Shown: positions 8,232-16,032 of the stretch, in pieces
Layout: each line of letters begins with the position of its first letter
Position numbering within the stretch: position 1 is the stretch's first letter
NCBI RefSeq assembly: GCF_029946185.1
Contig: NZ_JAQSEA010000294.1
Location: 59,554 to 103,563 of the forward strand
Reading direction: 5' to 3'
Length of the DNA: 44,010 bases
Origin: Prosthecobacter sp.
Lineage (GTDB): Bacteria > Verrucomicrobiota > Verrucomicrobiia > Verrucomicrobiales > Verrucomicrobiaceae
Program-made: the position numbers and the translations under genes
Notes under the pieces: generated by a model
The model's database searches: none
Told to the model about the DNA's origin: nothing
The model's input: the letters and a program-made list of their open reading frames with translations, nothing else

Positions 8232-8837
8232 TCACTTCAGCTCCTTGAGCTGGATATGCCGGTACTCCATCACGCCGCGATCACCCTCAAGGCCGATGGG
8301 CCCAGTCGGGGGCATGGGCATCACGGCGGGGAGGACTTCGCCATTGCAGGTGCAGACTGTGACGCCGTCTTTCACGGTGACTTCGATCTGGTTCCACTCC
8401 TGCGGCTTGTAGGCTTTCAGGTCGGTGAAGGGACCGGCGACGAGGTAATCGCGGCATTGGAGCTGGGGCTTGCGCACAAAGATGCCGCTGTCGGCATTCA
8501 CTCCGGCGCGGAATTCGAGCTTGAGCACGAAGTTCGTCGGAAACTCGGCCACCGTGTAGATCTGCCCGGTGAGCTTGTCCATCTCGGTGGGGAAGTTCAC
8601 GGTGAAGATGCCGTCCTTCACGAAGTACTGGCCTGCATCCTTCGCCTCGGTCTTGCCATCGTGCTTCGCGGTGATGGTGCCCGGGTTCGGATCGTCCTTC
8701 TTCGTCTTTTCACGGAAGCACCAGCCGGTGAGGTCCTTGCCATTGAAGAGCGAAGTGAAGCCGCCCTCCGGCTTCCAGTCTTCAGCATGCAGTGAGGTGG
8801 CGGCGAGGGCGAGGAGGAGGGCGGCGGTGCGTTTCAT
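8232..8837 (-). CDS. Secreted DUF1080 protein (3-keto-disaccharide hydrolase family)
   Basis: A 201-residue protein with a signal peptide (MKRTAALLLALAATSLHA) and one DUF1080 (PF06439) beta-sandwich domain. Family landmarks are FTSLFNGKDLTGWCF at about 28-42, FVLKLEFRAGVNADSGIFVR in the middle and GPIGLEGDRGVMEYRHIQLKEL at the end. The fold is of the concanavalin/laminarinase type and members act on oxidised disaccharides or bind glycans; the specific substrate is unknown. The DUF1552 gene follows in the same direction. A palindrome array lies directly upstream. Confidence 0.92.
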   Translation of the reverse strand: MKRTAALLLALAATSLHAEDWKPEGGFTSLFNGKDLTGWCFREKTKKDDPNPGTITAKHDGKTEAKDAGQYFVKDGIFTVNFPTEMDKLTGQIYTVAEFPTNFVLKLEFRAGVNADSGIFVRKPQLQCRDYLVAGPFTDLKAYKPQEWNQIEVTVKDGVTVCTCNGEVLPAVMPMPPTGPIGLEGDRGVMEYRHIQLKELK

Positions 8838-8928
8838 GGTTGGGAGGTGGGAAAGCCGGAAATGGGCAGGCAGTTAACGCTGCGTTTTCTGCGGAGCTGA
8901 CGAAAAAAGCAAAACAAAAGCGTGGGGA

Positions 8929-9179
8929 GCTCTGGGCGGTTTGGAAGGAGCGGGACCATCTTGGTCCCGGCTTGGGAAGAGCGCTGGGTGAACTCGGAGC
9001 GTTGAGGGATCAGGATGATCCCTCTCCTGCCTGAGGCTCTGGGCGGATTGGAAGGAGAGGGACCATCCTGGTCCCTCACGCTCCGCACACACCCTCCATT
9101 CCGCGCTAACAAAACGCGGCTTGCTTTTCGCTGACGCCGCCGCTTTCGCCAGCGCATGGAGGGATCAGGATAATCCTTC
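8929..9179. repeat. Array of four palindromes with a 107-bp direct repeat
   Basis: This gene-free gap (8838-9187) holds palindromes at 8951-8969 (stem CGGGACCA, loop TCT), 9004-9024 (stem GAGGGATCA, loop GGA), 9057-9077 (stem GAGGGACCA, loop TCC) and 9159-9179 (GAGGGATCA/TAATCCTTC, imperfect, loop GGA). Their centres are about 54, 53 and 102 bp apart. The segment GCTCTGGGCGG...GGAAGGAG at 8929 is repeated at 9036, exactly 107 bp later. The last copy lies 9 bp from the cysS stop and may also serve termination. No coding frame is convincing. Confidence 0.8.
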
Positions 9180-9187
9180 TCCTCCAG

Positions 9188-10594
9188 TTACTTTGCCACC
9201 ACGGTGAAGCCTTCCTTGTTGTCCTTGATCAGCCAGCCTGCGGCTTCGAGCTGCTTTCTCAAAGTGTCGGCGGCGGCCCAATCTTTCGCCTGTTTCGCAT
9301 CCCAGCGCTGTTGCGCCAGCGCCTGGATGTCGGCGGGCACGTCGGTGGCGGCTTCATCGGCGAGGGCGGGCAGGGTGAGGCCGAGGGCCTTCAGCATGAA
9401 ATGCAGGCCGTTGCGTGCGGCGGTAGCTTCTTCGACGGAGAGCGTGGTGGGCTTGAGCTTGTTCAGCACGCCGAAGATAGCACCGGTGGCACCGGGGACG
9501 TTCAGGTCGTTCAGCAGCGTTTCCCAAGCTTCGGCAAACGGGCCTGCCGCTTTCCCGTCGGGCAGGGAAGGGGAGATGGTCGAAAGCGCCTTGTCAGCCT
9601 TCGCGAGCTTTTGCAGCGCCTGACGTGCGGAGTCGAGGCTATGCATGGTGAAATTCAGCGGCGCACGGTAGTGGCCGGAGATCAGCACATAGCGCACCTC
9701 CACGGCGCTGTAGCCGCGTTTGGCCAAGTCTTCGAGCGTGTAAAGATTGCCGATGCTCTTGCTCATCTTGCCGCCATCGACCATGAGATGCGCTACGTGC
9801 ATCCAGTGATGGGCGAAGTGCCCGTGAGTGCTGCAGCAGCTCTGGGCGATCTCGTTTTCGTGATGCGGGAAGATCAGATCCACGCCGCCGCTGTGCAGGT
9901 CAAAATCCTCGCCGAGGTATTCGAGAATCATCGCGCTGCATTCCAGATGCCAGCCGGGCCGTCCTTCGCCCCAGGGGCTGGGCCAGAAGTTCTCGCCGTC
10001 CTCCGGCTTGCGTGCTTTCCAGAGCGCGAAGTCGGTGAGGGAGTCCTTGGTGTACTCATCGCTGTCTGTCGCGCTGGCCGCCACGCTGGCACCGAGGCGC
10101 AGTTCGCGATCTTCCAGGTGGCTGAGCTTGCCGTAGTCTTTGTAGGAAGAGACGCGGAAATAAACGCTGCCATCTGCGGCGGCATACGCATGATCACCGG
10201 CGATGAGTTTTTCAATCATCGTCACCTGCTGGGGGATGTGCGCGACAGCAGACGGTTCGATGTGCGGCGGCAGCAGATTCAGCGCGGCGCAGTCGGTGTG
10301 AAATTTCTGCGTCCAGCCCTGGGTGAAGTCGAGCAGGCTCTGCCCCGCTTTCTGCGAATCGCGGATCGTTTTGTCATCCACATCCGTGATGTTGCGCACA
10401 TGCAGCGTTGGCGTGCCGGAAGCTTCGACCACACGGCGCATGACATCCTGCGCCACAAAGGTGCGGAAGTTGCCGATGTGGGCCGGGCCATAGACCGTGG
10501 GGCCGCAGCAGTAGAAACGCAGCGTCTTGCCATCGAGAGGCGTGGTTTCGCGGTCGGTGCGGGTCAGGGTGTCGTGGAGCTTCAGGGCGGGCAT
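9188..10594 (-). CDS. cysS: Cysteine--tRNA ligase
   Basis: A 468-residue class I aminoacyl-tRNA synthetase that charges tRNA-Cys. Visible landmarks are [17 protein letters not shown] with zinc ligand C30 and the HIGH-type motif HIGN (39-42), the WHLECSAM and [11 protein letters not shown] zinc and cysteine pocket motifs, and KMSKS at 276-280. The C-terminal end ([16 protein letters not shown]) is typical for the bacterial enzyme. I chose the ATG at 10594 because it matches the family N-terminus (LKLHDTLTR). An upstream in-frame start at 10657 would translate a heptamer repeat into an RHSxF-type tail, which I consider leader rather than protein. Confidence 0.97.
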   Translation of the reverse strand: MPALKLHDTLTRTDRETTPLDGKTLRFYCCGPTVYGPAHIGNFRTFVAQDVMRRVVEASGTPTLHVRNITDVDDKTIRDSQKAGQSLLDFTQGWTQKFHTDCAALNLLPPHIEPSAVAHIPQQVTMIEKLIAGDHAYAAADGSVYFRVSSYKDYGKLSHLEDRELRLGASVAASATDSDEYTKDSLTDFALWKARKPEDGENFWPSPWGEGRPGWHLECSAMILEYLGEDFDLHSGGVDLIFPHHENEIAQSCCSTHGHFAHHWMHVAHLMVDGGKMSKSIGNLYTLEDLAKRGYSAVEVRYVLISGHYRAPLNFTMHSLDSARQALQKLAKADKALSTISPSLPDGKAAGPFAEAWETLLNDLNVPGATGAIFGVLNKLKPTTLSVEEATAARNGLHFMLKALGLTLPALADEAATDVPADIQALAQQRWDAKQAKDWAAADTLRKQLEAAGWLIKDNKEGFTVVAK

Positions 10595-10610
10595 GGGGGC
10601 GGAGAAAATG

Positions 10611-10645
10611 AATGACGAATGACGAATGTCGAATGCGGAATGACG
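10611..10645. repeat. Heptamer tandem repeat in the cysS leader
   Basis: Five consecutive 7-bp units: AATGACG, AATGACG, AATGTCG, AATGCGG and AATGACG. The array ends 17 bp upstream of the cysS ATG. On the coding strand it reads as repeated CGTCATT. A related array lies in front of the topoisomerase gene. Confidence 0.85.
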
Positions 10646-10652
10646 GGCGGAG

Positions 10653-10685
10653 GTCAAGGCGTCAAGGGGTGGTCAAGAGGTCAAG
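10653..10685. repeat. GTCAAG direct repeats
   Basis: GTCAAG occurs at 10653, 10661, 10672 and 10680, with spacings of 8, 11 and 8 bp. The same word with 8/11 spacing recurs at 18046-18070. Confidence 0.75.
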
Positions 10686-10927
10686 ACGGTGCGCCGAAGC
10701 CAAATCGTCCTCGTTCTCGTTCACGTGCCGCTCTCGAAAGCTCTGCTGCCACGCGGGATCATCCCGCAAACGCCTCAATTGCCGCTCCTCCGGCTTCCGG
10801 GGATTGCTTTCGGATCATCCGATCCGCCAGCGGAAGCTTCTTGATCGAGCAGGAGGACGAGGTCGAATTACAAAACCTCCGCACTCCAACACCCCGGCCT
10901 CTCTCTACCCGCCTCTTCCGAAGCCCC

Positions 10928-10955
10928 TTGACCCCGCCCCATCATGGCGTATCTT
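10928..10955 (+). promoter_or_regulatory. Candidate sigma-70 promoter of ssrA
   Basis: TTGACC (10928-10933), 16 bp, TATCTT (10950-10955). A start near 10962 would leave a short 5' leader to be removed by RNase P before the mature end at 10972. Confidence 0.4.
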
Positions 10956-10971
10956 GGTTCCTCTCCAAAAC

Positions 10972-11321
10972 GGGGGCGTACTGGTTTCGACGGGTAGCCT
11001 TAGTTCGGAGCTGCATGCCGAGGATGATTCGTTGGCCTCGTTAAACACCGGATCAAAAAACATAAATGCAAACTCTAACGAGCTAGCACTCGCAGCTTAA
11101 GCCCTGCGACATCCTTCAGGCAATGTCTGGTAGCCTGAACGATGCCACTACCAGGCTGGTTTGTTGATCGGGCGACCGGGTCACAAACGAGATACAACAG
11201 GACGCTGGGTGAAGAGTAGGCCGTCTCAAGCCGCCTCCCACCGAGACCAAACATGAGACTGAGCATGGAGACGCTACGGATGATGGTTATTCGGACAGGG
11301 GTTCAACTCCCCTCGCCTCCA
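10972..11321 (+). ncRNA. ssrA: tmRNA
   Basis: Transfer-messenger RNA rescues stalled ribosomes and tags the nascent chain. The 5' end GGGGGCGTACTGGTTTCGACGG is diagnostic and pairs with CGCCTCC (11314-11320). The T-arm AGGGGTTCAACTCCCCT lies just before the 3' end. The tag frame starts at GCA (11068) and encodes ANSNELALAA followed by TAA (11098-11100). The discriminator is A11321 and the next bases are CTT, so the 3' CCA is not encoded and must be added. The 350-nt length is normal. There is no duplicated 3' end of the gene in the next few kb, so no tmRNA-type integration site can be shown. Confidence 0.97.
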
Positions 11322-11645
11322 CTTCTTTATTAACGGGTTAAATCACTGATAATGAAGGGGTGGAGTGGGTTTTAAGGAATGGTGTCAAAAGGCTGAAAAT
11401 GGCTCTTTATGGCCTTTGCTGGCTCTGTTTGATGTTTAAAAATGGGTGAATTAAGGTCGCCAAACTGCCGCTGAATAGATCCAATATGGTGGACTAGATC
11501 GATGAGGAAGGCAGATCCGTGCCCCAGCGTGCATGAAGGACGGGGCAGTGGGGGCATGCAAGGCCAAGGCGCGGTCGACGGAACAAGCAAAGGCCGAAAA
11601 AGCAAGGTGGGCAAAATGGAGAGAAGAACGGGAGAGCAAATCTGA
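11322..11645. other. Gap between ssrA and the Abi-alpha-like gene
   Basis: This gap holds no supported gene. Several short frames on the minus strand lack family features. No T-tract hairpin is obvious after ssrA. Composition becomes more AT-rich than in the flanking genes. Confidence 0.4.
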
Positions 11646-12524
11646 TTAATAGTGTTCCCTGCCAAATCCAACTTCGCGAGCTCTGTGGATGATCTCCGCA
11701 CCAAGCCATGTCGGTTTGAGAACACGGATAGTGCAGTCGTTTCTCATCCAATATACCAGCAAAGTGCCCCAGTATAATGCGGTCGTAACCCATGTGAAAG
11801 GCTTCACAAATGCAATACCCGGAGAGGATGCCATGGTTATATTGATTTCAGGAAGCATGATACTCGCTGCGAGACTTGCAGTGAGAAGCGCAATCCCCAT
11901 TACGAAAAATAAAGGGTATTGTCGGCCAACAACTCCGCTGGCAAGATTTTTCTCCAAGAGCCATTTTTCAGATAAGCGGTCGCGAGGTGCATTTCTGGCT
12001 GGTCGGAAACGGTCATCTTCAATCGAAAGTAGTTCCTTTAACTCGACAGATTTCATACCTCGAAGAGTTTCAATGACGAGATCGTCGACGTCTTCATTAT
12101 TTAAAAGGTCAGCAAGTATGCGTTGCCAGATGGGTGCCGATTCCTCATCGGGGTCCACTTCTCGTGCAGCTTCAGTCCATTTTTCGATGGCTTTTATAGC
12201 CTTCACACTGGGTTCCTCGGGTTCTACGGGATGATCTTGGGCCTGCTCTGGCGGGGAGATCTTTTTAGTGCGTTTCCTTGTCTTTCTTTTGGGACGCGTA
12301 ACCGCCATTTTCTGGGCCTCATCAATATGATGATGTAGGTTTGCTCTCTTTTTTTCTTCGATCCACTCTTTGACTTGGATTCCCAACTCGTTTCCAATCA
12401 CTTTGGCTGCTGGGTTCAAAAGGAGTCCCATGAATGCTGCTCCGCCTTTCAAGGCGCTTTTACCCACTGCTAGGGCCGCTGTTGTTCCTACTACTACCGC
12501 AGCCGTTGTTGGTACATCACTCAT
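11646..12524 (-). CDS. Abi-alpha/DUF4393-like protein with two C-terminal membrane helices
   Basis: A 292-residue protein. The N-terminus is hydrophobic and Ala/Gly-rich (7-37), followed by LGIQVKEWIEEKKRANLHHHIDEAQKMA (48-74), which resembles the start of DUF4393/Abi-alpha abortive infection proteins. A basic stretch RPKRKTRKRTKK (78-88) leads into an acidic Pro linker. Residues 127-168 (DEESAPIWQRILADLLNN ... IETLRGMKSVELKELLSI) fit the second conserved block, where family members read as Trp-x-x-Leu-Leu-Ala followed by a Leu-rich helix. Two transmembrane helices follow at about 203-224 and 236-259. GC content in sampled lines is about 42-48%, below the roughly 60% of neighbours, which suggests transfer. 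It lies alone downstream of ssrA, convergent with it, a common island insertion place. A phage-defence role is inference; I cannot run a profile search. Confidence 0.6.
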   Translation of the reverse strand: MSDVPTTAAVVVGTTAALAVGKSALKGGAAFMGLLLNPAAKVIGNELGIQVKEWIEEKKRANLHHHIDEAQKMAVTRPKRKTRKRTKKISPPEQAQDHPVEPEEPSVKAIKAIEKWTEAAREVDPDEESAPIWQRILADLLNNEDVDDLVIETLRGMKSVELKELLSIEDDRFRPARNAPRDRLSEKWLLEKNLASGVVGRQYPLFFVMGIALLTASLAASIMLPEINITMASSPGIAFVKPFTWVTTALYWGTLLVYWMRNDCTIRVLKPTWLGAEIIHRAREVGFGREHY

Positions 12525-12609
12525 TCATCAAACAAGGAGCACCCATAAACGAGGTCAACTGCGAATTCTGAGCGCCATGCCTTCGGTGGCATGAGTCTTG
12601 AGCCACACC

Positions 12610-13872
12610 TCAATGAATCGACACCACCACGCCCGCTCTCACATGCGTGGCCAGGCGGGCGATGTCCCAGTTCGCCAGGCGCACGCAGCCGTGGCTGGCG
12701 CTGCGGCCGATGGTGTCGGGATCGCTCGTGCCATGCAGGCCGATGCCGGGCTTGTTCAGCGCAACCCAGATCACTCCCACGGGATCGTTGGGGCCGGGCG
12801 CGAGCAGATAAGTTTCATCGCCGCGCTCGCCGGTCTTCAGGAAAGACAGGTCATAGCGAAAGTCAGGCAGGCGGGCGATTCCCTTTACCTTCCACTCGCC
12901 CAAGGGGGACACCGTCTGCGCTGAGCCGATGGTCACGGGATAAGCGGCGACGAGTTTTTCGTTCTCAAACAAACGCAGCATGTTGTCCTTCGTGTCCACC
13001 TTGATGGCGATTTGGTCAGCCGTCAGCAGGCCTTCCTTGGGAGCCGGTTTCTCTTCGGCAGCCTCGGCTTCCTTCGTGGTCTTGGCGTCCTTGGCCTTAT
13101 GGGTGACTTTGCCCTTCGCTTCGGTGCTCTTCTTGCCAGCCTCGTCCTTCGGCTTCTGCTGGCCCTTTTCTTTCTTGTGGGCCGCCGCCGTGGCTGCTTC
13201 CTTCGCGGCGATTAGATCCAGCAGCGGCAGCGTTTTCACGCCGCCTATTTCAAAAGGTTCCACATTCGGCACCTTCAGCGTGTCCCCGGCTTTGAGGGTG
13301 TCCAGCTTGCCCGGGTTCAGCTGCTTGAGGTAATCGACGTCCACGTGGAATTTCTCGCCCACCGCCTCCGTCAAGTTCGCATACGGCAGCCATTTCAGCT
13401 TGGCCATTTCCGGTACTTCCTTCGGCAGCTTGCCGGTGGCTTTGACGTCGGCCTCCGTCACCACATAGTCGATGAAGACGTCCTTTACGCTGGTCAGGTC
13501 CATGTCGGAGATATCCGGCAGGGGCATGGTTTTCTCGGGCTGGCCTTCCACCTTCACAGGAGCGGGTGCAGCAGGCAGGGGAGGGAGGCTGTGAGCCTCC
13601 CGATACAAGCCCAACGCCTTCTCTGAAAAACCGCCGAAACGTCCGTCGATCTTCCCCGGCCCGAAGTTTGCGCGGTCGAGAAACACCTGCAGCCGCGTCG
13701 CTGCCTCATGATCGGCGGGCATGGAGGGGGGGGCTTTTTCGCCTTCAGCGGTGGCAGCGGGTTGGTCCGCAGCCTTCGCCGCTTTTTTGTCAGCAGCCGC
13801 AGAGGATAGAGAAAGCCCGCAAAGCAGGCTGAAGGTGAAGAGAAGGGGCAAGCGAAGCACTGGGGGATTCAT
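12610..13872 (-). CDS. L,D-transpeptidase (YkuD domain) with LysM-like region
   Basis: A secreted protein of 420 residues acting on peptidoglycan in the periplasm, forming 3-3 cross-links or anchoring proteins. The signal peptide is MNPPVLRLPLLFTFSLLCGLSLSSAAA. A peptidoglycan-binding-like segment follows (RLQVFLDRANFGPGKIDGRFG). Next come a LysM-like segment (VDVDYLKQLNPG ... LKAGDTLKVPN), a Lys/Ala/Glu-rich linker of about 60 residues and the YkuD domain. The catalytic motif HGT...GRSASHGCVR is complete with C396. The long open frame extends another 129 codons upstream, but this part is Arg-rich and would bury the signal peptide, so the ATG at 13872 is chosen. Confidence 0.92.
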   Translation of the reverse strand: MNPPVLRLPLLFTFSLLCGLSLSSAAADKKAAKAADQPAATAEGEKAPPSMPADHEAATRLQVFLDRANFGPGKIDGRFGGFSEKALGLYREAHSLPPLPAAPAPVKVEGQPEKTMPLPDISDMDLTSVKDVFIDYVVTEADVKATGKLPKEVPEMAKLKWLPYANLTEAVGEKFHVDVDYLKQLNPGKLDTLKAGDTLKVPNVEPFEIGGVKTLPLLDLIAAKEAATAAAHKKEKGQQKPKDEAGKKSTEAKGKVTHKAKDAKTTKEAEAAEEKPAPKEGLLTADQIAIKVDTKDNMLRLFENEKLVAAYPVTIGSAQTVSPLGEWKVKGIARLPDFRYDLSFLKTGERGDETYLLAPGPNDPVGVIWVALNKPGIGLHGTSDPDTIGRSASHGCVRLANWDIARLATHVRAGVVVSIH

Positions 13873-14394
13873 ACCCTGACTTCGCCCGTGCCGCGACAAA
13901 CGGCTGTGCGCGATTCCGCAAGCGTATGCGAGGACGGCCTTGGCGGCGTGGATTTCGTGTCCTTTTTTTTCAAAACCACCGAGCCGCGATGCCCCTATAT
14001 GGAGTGCGGTCACAGGGCTGCGAATATGAACCGCTGCGTGCGGCGCGTTCCGCCAAGCCGCAATCCGCCGGCAAACCCACACGGCAGCGGTCCTCGCCAA
14101 GGTCAGCATCGTCAGCCTGAGGTTGCTCCCGCGCTCTTCAGAGCGCCGCCTTGGGCGGAAAGGGGGATGATCGTGCCTGACCCAGGGCTTTGCTGCGCTG
14201 CGCCTTGGGCTGAATCCTGCGGGCCTGCGGCTCACGGCTGGCACCTTGTCGGAGGGCATGCCTCCGCAGGAGGTTGGCCGGATGGCACGGCGCCAGCGTG
14301 ATTCGAGGCCACGCAGCCTGTGAAAATATCTGCGTTATTGACGCGGCCATTCCTTGCGCCTGCTCGTTAATCCAGCCATGCATCCCGCTAACAC
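13873..14394. other. Intergenic region between divergent genes, no gene seen
   Basis: This 522-bp gap separates the L,D-transpeptidase gene from the flavoprotein gene. It contains a T-tract near 13962-13969 and GC-rich stretches. One small hairpin, CCTCC-GCA-GGAGG, lies at 14261-14273. Frames in it are Arg/Pro-rich shadows. It should contain both promoters, but no match is clear enough to list. Confidence 0.4.
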
Positions 14395-15651
14395 ATGAGC
14401 CAACAAACTTGGGATGTCATTGTCATCGGCGGCGGGCCTGCGGGCGCGACTGCTGCGGCCACTTTGCGGCAGGCTGGGCGCTCCGTGCTGGTGCTGGAAA
14501 AGGCCAAATTTCCACGCTTTCACATCGGTGAGTCGCTGCTGCCTTACAATCGCGAGATATTTGATGAACTGGGAGTCTGGTCCAAGATTCAGGCTGCGGG
14601 ATTCATGGTGAAGCGCGGCGCGCAGTTCTGGATGGGCGATGGCTCGATGCACACGCGGATGGATTTTTCGCAGGGCTCGTTCACCGAGTTTTCGGAGTCG
14701 CTGCAGGTGGAGCGCGCGAAGTTTGACGACATCCTGCTGCGCCATGCGGAGGAGTTGGGCGCGGACGTGCGGGAGGAGGCGCTGGTGACGGAGTACCTCG
14801 TGCAAAAGGAGCGTGTCACGGTTAAGTTTCGCGTGAAGGGCGGGGAGGTGCAGGAGGCGCATGCGGCCTTCCTGATGGATGCGAGCGGCCTGGGCAATTT
14901 CACCGCGAACAAGGAAAACCTGCGGGACTACTACCCGGGGCATAAAAAGATTTCCATCTTCGGCCATTACAGCGGGGTGCAGATGACGACGGGGAATGAG
15001 AAGGGCGATATCCTGATCATTCGCCGTGAAAATTCATGGTTCTGGATGATCCCTCTGGCAGACGACAAGGTGAGCGTGGGGCTGGTGCTGGATCAGGCGC
15101 AGTTCAAGGCGCTGAAGATGGAGCCGCAGCAGGTGTTTGACGAAGCGGTGCTCAAAACGCGGGCGGTGAGGGAACGCATGATTAACGCCAAGGCGATTTC
15201 ACAGGGGCATGTGCTCACCGATTTTTCCTACACGAATCGCAAGCTGGTGTCTGAACGGTTGGTGCGTGTGGGGGATGCGGCTGGGTTCATCGATCCGGTT
15301 TTCTCCAGTGGTGTGATGCTGGCGATGATCACCGGCCGGCAGGGTGCCAAGGTGGTGCATGCCGCTATCGCCGCTGGCAAGGCGTGGACCTTTGCCATGA
15401 AGCGCTATGAGTGGGCGACGCGCCGGAAGGTGGGCCGCTTCTGGCAGTTCATTGAGAGGTTTTACACCAAGCACTTTGCGCAGATTTTCTTCCAGCCGAC
15501 CAACAAGTTCCGCCTGCTCTGCGCAATCAACTGCGCGCTGGCAGGCCGCACCCGAATGACGTTTGGCGCGAAGTGGCGGCTGCGGCTTTTCTTCACGCTG
15601 GTGTGGATCCAGAAGTACCACCCGATTGCGAAGCCGATACGGATTCGGTGA
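14395..15651 (+). CDS. FAD-dependent oxidoreductase of the tryptophan-halogenase-like group
   Basis: A 418-residue flavoprotein. The FAD motif is VIGGGPAGATAAA (GxGxxG at residues 12-17), followed by FPRFHIGESLLPYN, which is shared by flavin-dependent halogenases and related monooxygenases. The motif W215-F-W217-M-I219-P220 matches the WxWxIP signature of flavin-dependent halogenases. The second flavin motif GDAAGFIDPVFSSG (293-306) is close to that of FAD-dependent halogenases of the CmlS type. I see no signal peptide. The substrate is unknown, and close relatives include geranylgeranyl reductase-like enzymes, so halogenation is a possibility, not a conclusion. The gene stands alone, with no biosynthetic cluster around it. 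Confidence 0.82.
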   Translation: MSQQTWDVIVIGGGPAGATAAATLRQAGRSVLVLEKAKFPRFHIGESLLPYNREIFDELGVWSKIQAAGFMVKRGAQFWMGDGSMHTRMDFSQGSFTEFSESLQVERAKFDDILLRHAEELGADVREEALVTEYLVQKERVTVKFRVKGGEVQEAHAAFLMDASGLGNFTANKENLRDYYPGHKKISIFGHYSGVQMTTGNEKGDILIIRRENSWFWMIPLADDKVSVGLVLDQAQFKALKMEPQQVFDEAVLKTRAVRERMINAKAISQGHVLTDFSYTNRKLVSERLVRVGDAAGFIDPVFSSGVMLAMITGRQGAKVVHAAIAAGKAWTFAMKRYEWATRRKVGRFWQFIERFYTKHFAQIFFQPTNKFRLLCAINCALAGRTRMTFGAKWRLRLFFTLVWIQKYHPIAKPIRIR

Positions 15652-16032
15652 GGGGGGAGTGCCTTTGCGCACGGGCGTTTTGAGTTGGCGCTGGGTGGCC
15701 GGAACCGGCTGAAGCCGGGACTGCAGTACGTGCCTTGGGTGGCCGGGACGGGAGCGCGGCAGGGATGTAATTTTATACCACGATCAGTTTAAAAAGGTCT
15801 TAAATTCCTCATTGCTGGGAACCTCCGAATTGGGTGCCCTATAGGAATGGGGATTTCATTTCAAAGCGGCGCAAGAAGACAGGATTCACATGATGACAGA
15901 ATAAGGCAGGATTCCCCAAGCAGAGAATTTTGTGAATTCTGTCATCCTGTGAATCCTGTCCCAATCGGCGTCACTCGTCCGAAGCCACCTCTATGAGAGC
16001 TGTACAGACGTCTTTTTAACGATCGATGTTAT
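15652..16032. other. Convergent intergenic region
   Basis: The first part repeats GGGTGGCCGG twice (near 15694 and 15739). The second part holds the long inverted repeat at 15878-15960. No gene is supported. Confidence 0.5.
15878..15960. repeat. 25-bp inverted repeat, probable bidirectional terminator
   Basis: The arms 15878-15902 and 15936-15960 are inverted copies with 24 of 25 bases matching, and contain GACAGGATTCACA and GATGACAGAAT. The 33-bp loop carries another GCAGGATTCC. It lies between convergent genes. Confidence 0.8.

Larger units (their letters stand above)
10595..10971. other. Intergenic region between cysS and ssrA
   Basis: No gene is supported here. The gap contains the heptamer array, the GTCAAG array, a perfect palindrome GCGGGAT-C-ATCCCGC at 10753-10767, and the ssrA promoter candidate. 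Confidence 0.6.

Noticed and set aside
9311-10615. 434-codon frame antisense to cysS
   Set aside because: cysS has complete catalytic motifs; the antisense frame is a by-product of GC-rich codon usage.
10595-10657. N-terminal extension of cysS (and of the topoisomerase gene at 23693-23764)
   Set aside because: These extensions translate heptamer repeats into RHSxF-type peptides, are not part of the family N-termini, and better starts exist at 10594 and 23692.
10972-12600. Integration of an island at ssrA with a duplicated 3' end
   Set aside because: No second copy of the tmRNA 3' segment (GTTCAACTCCCCTCGCC) and no integrase gene were found in the window, so only location and composition hint at transfer.
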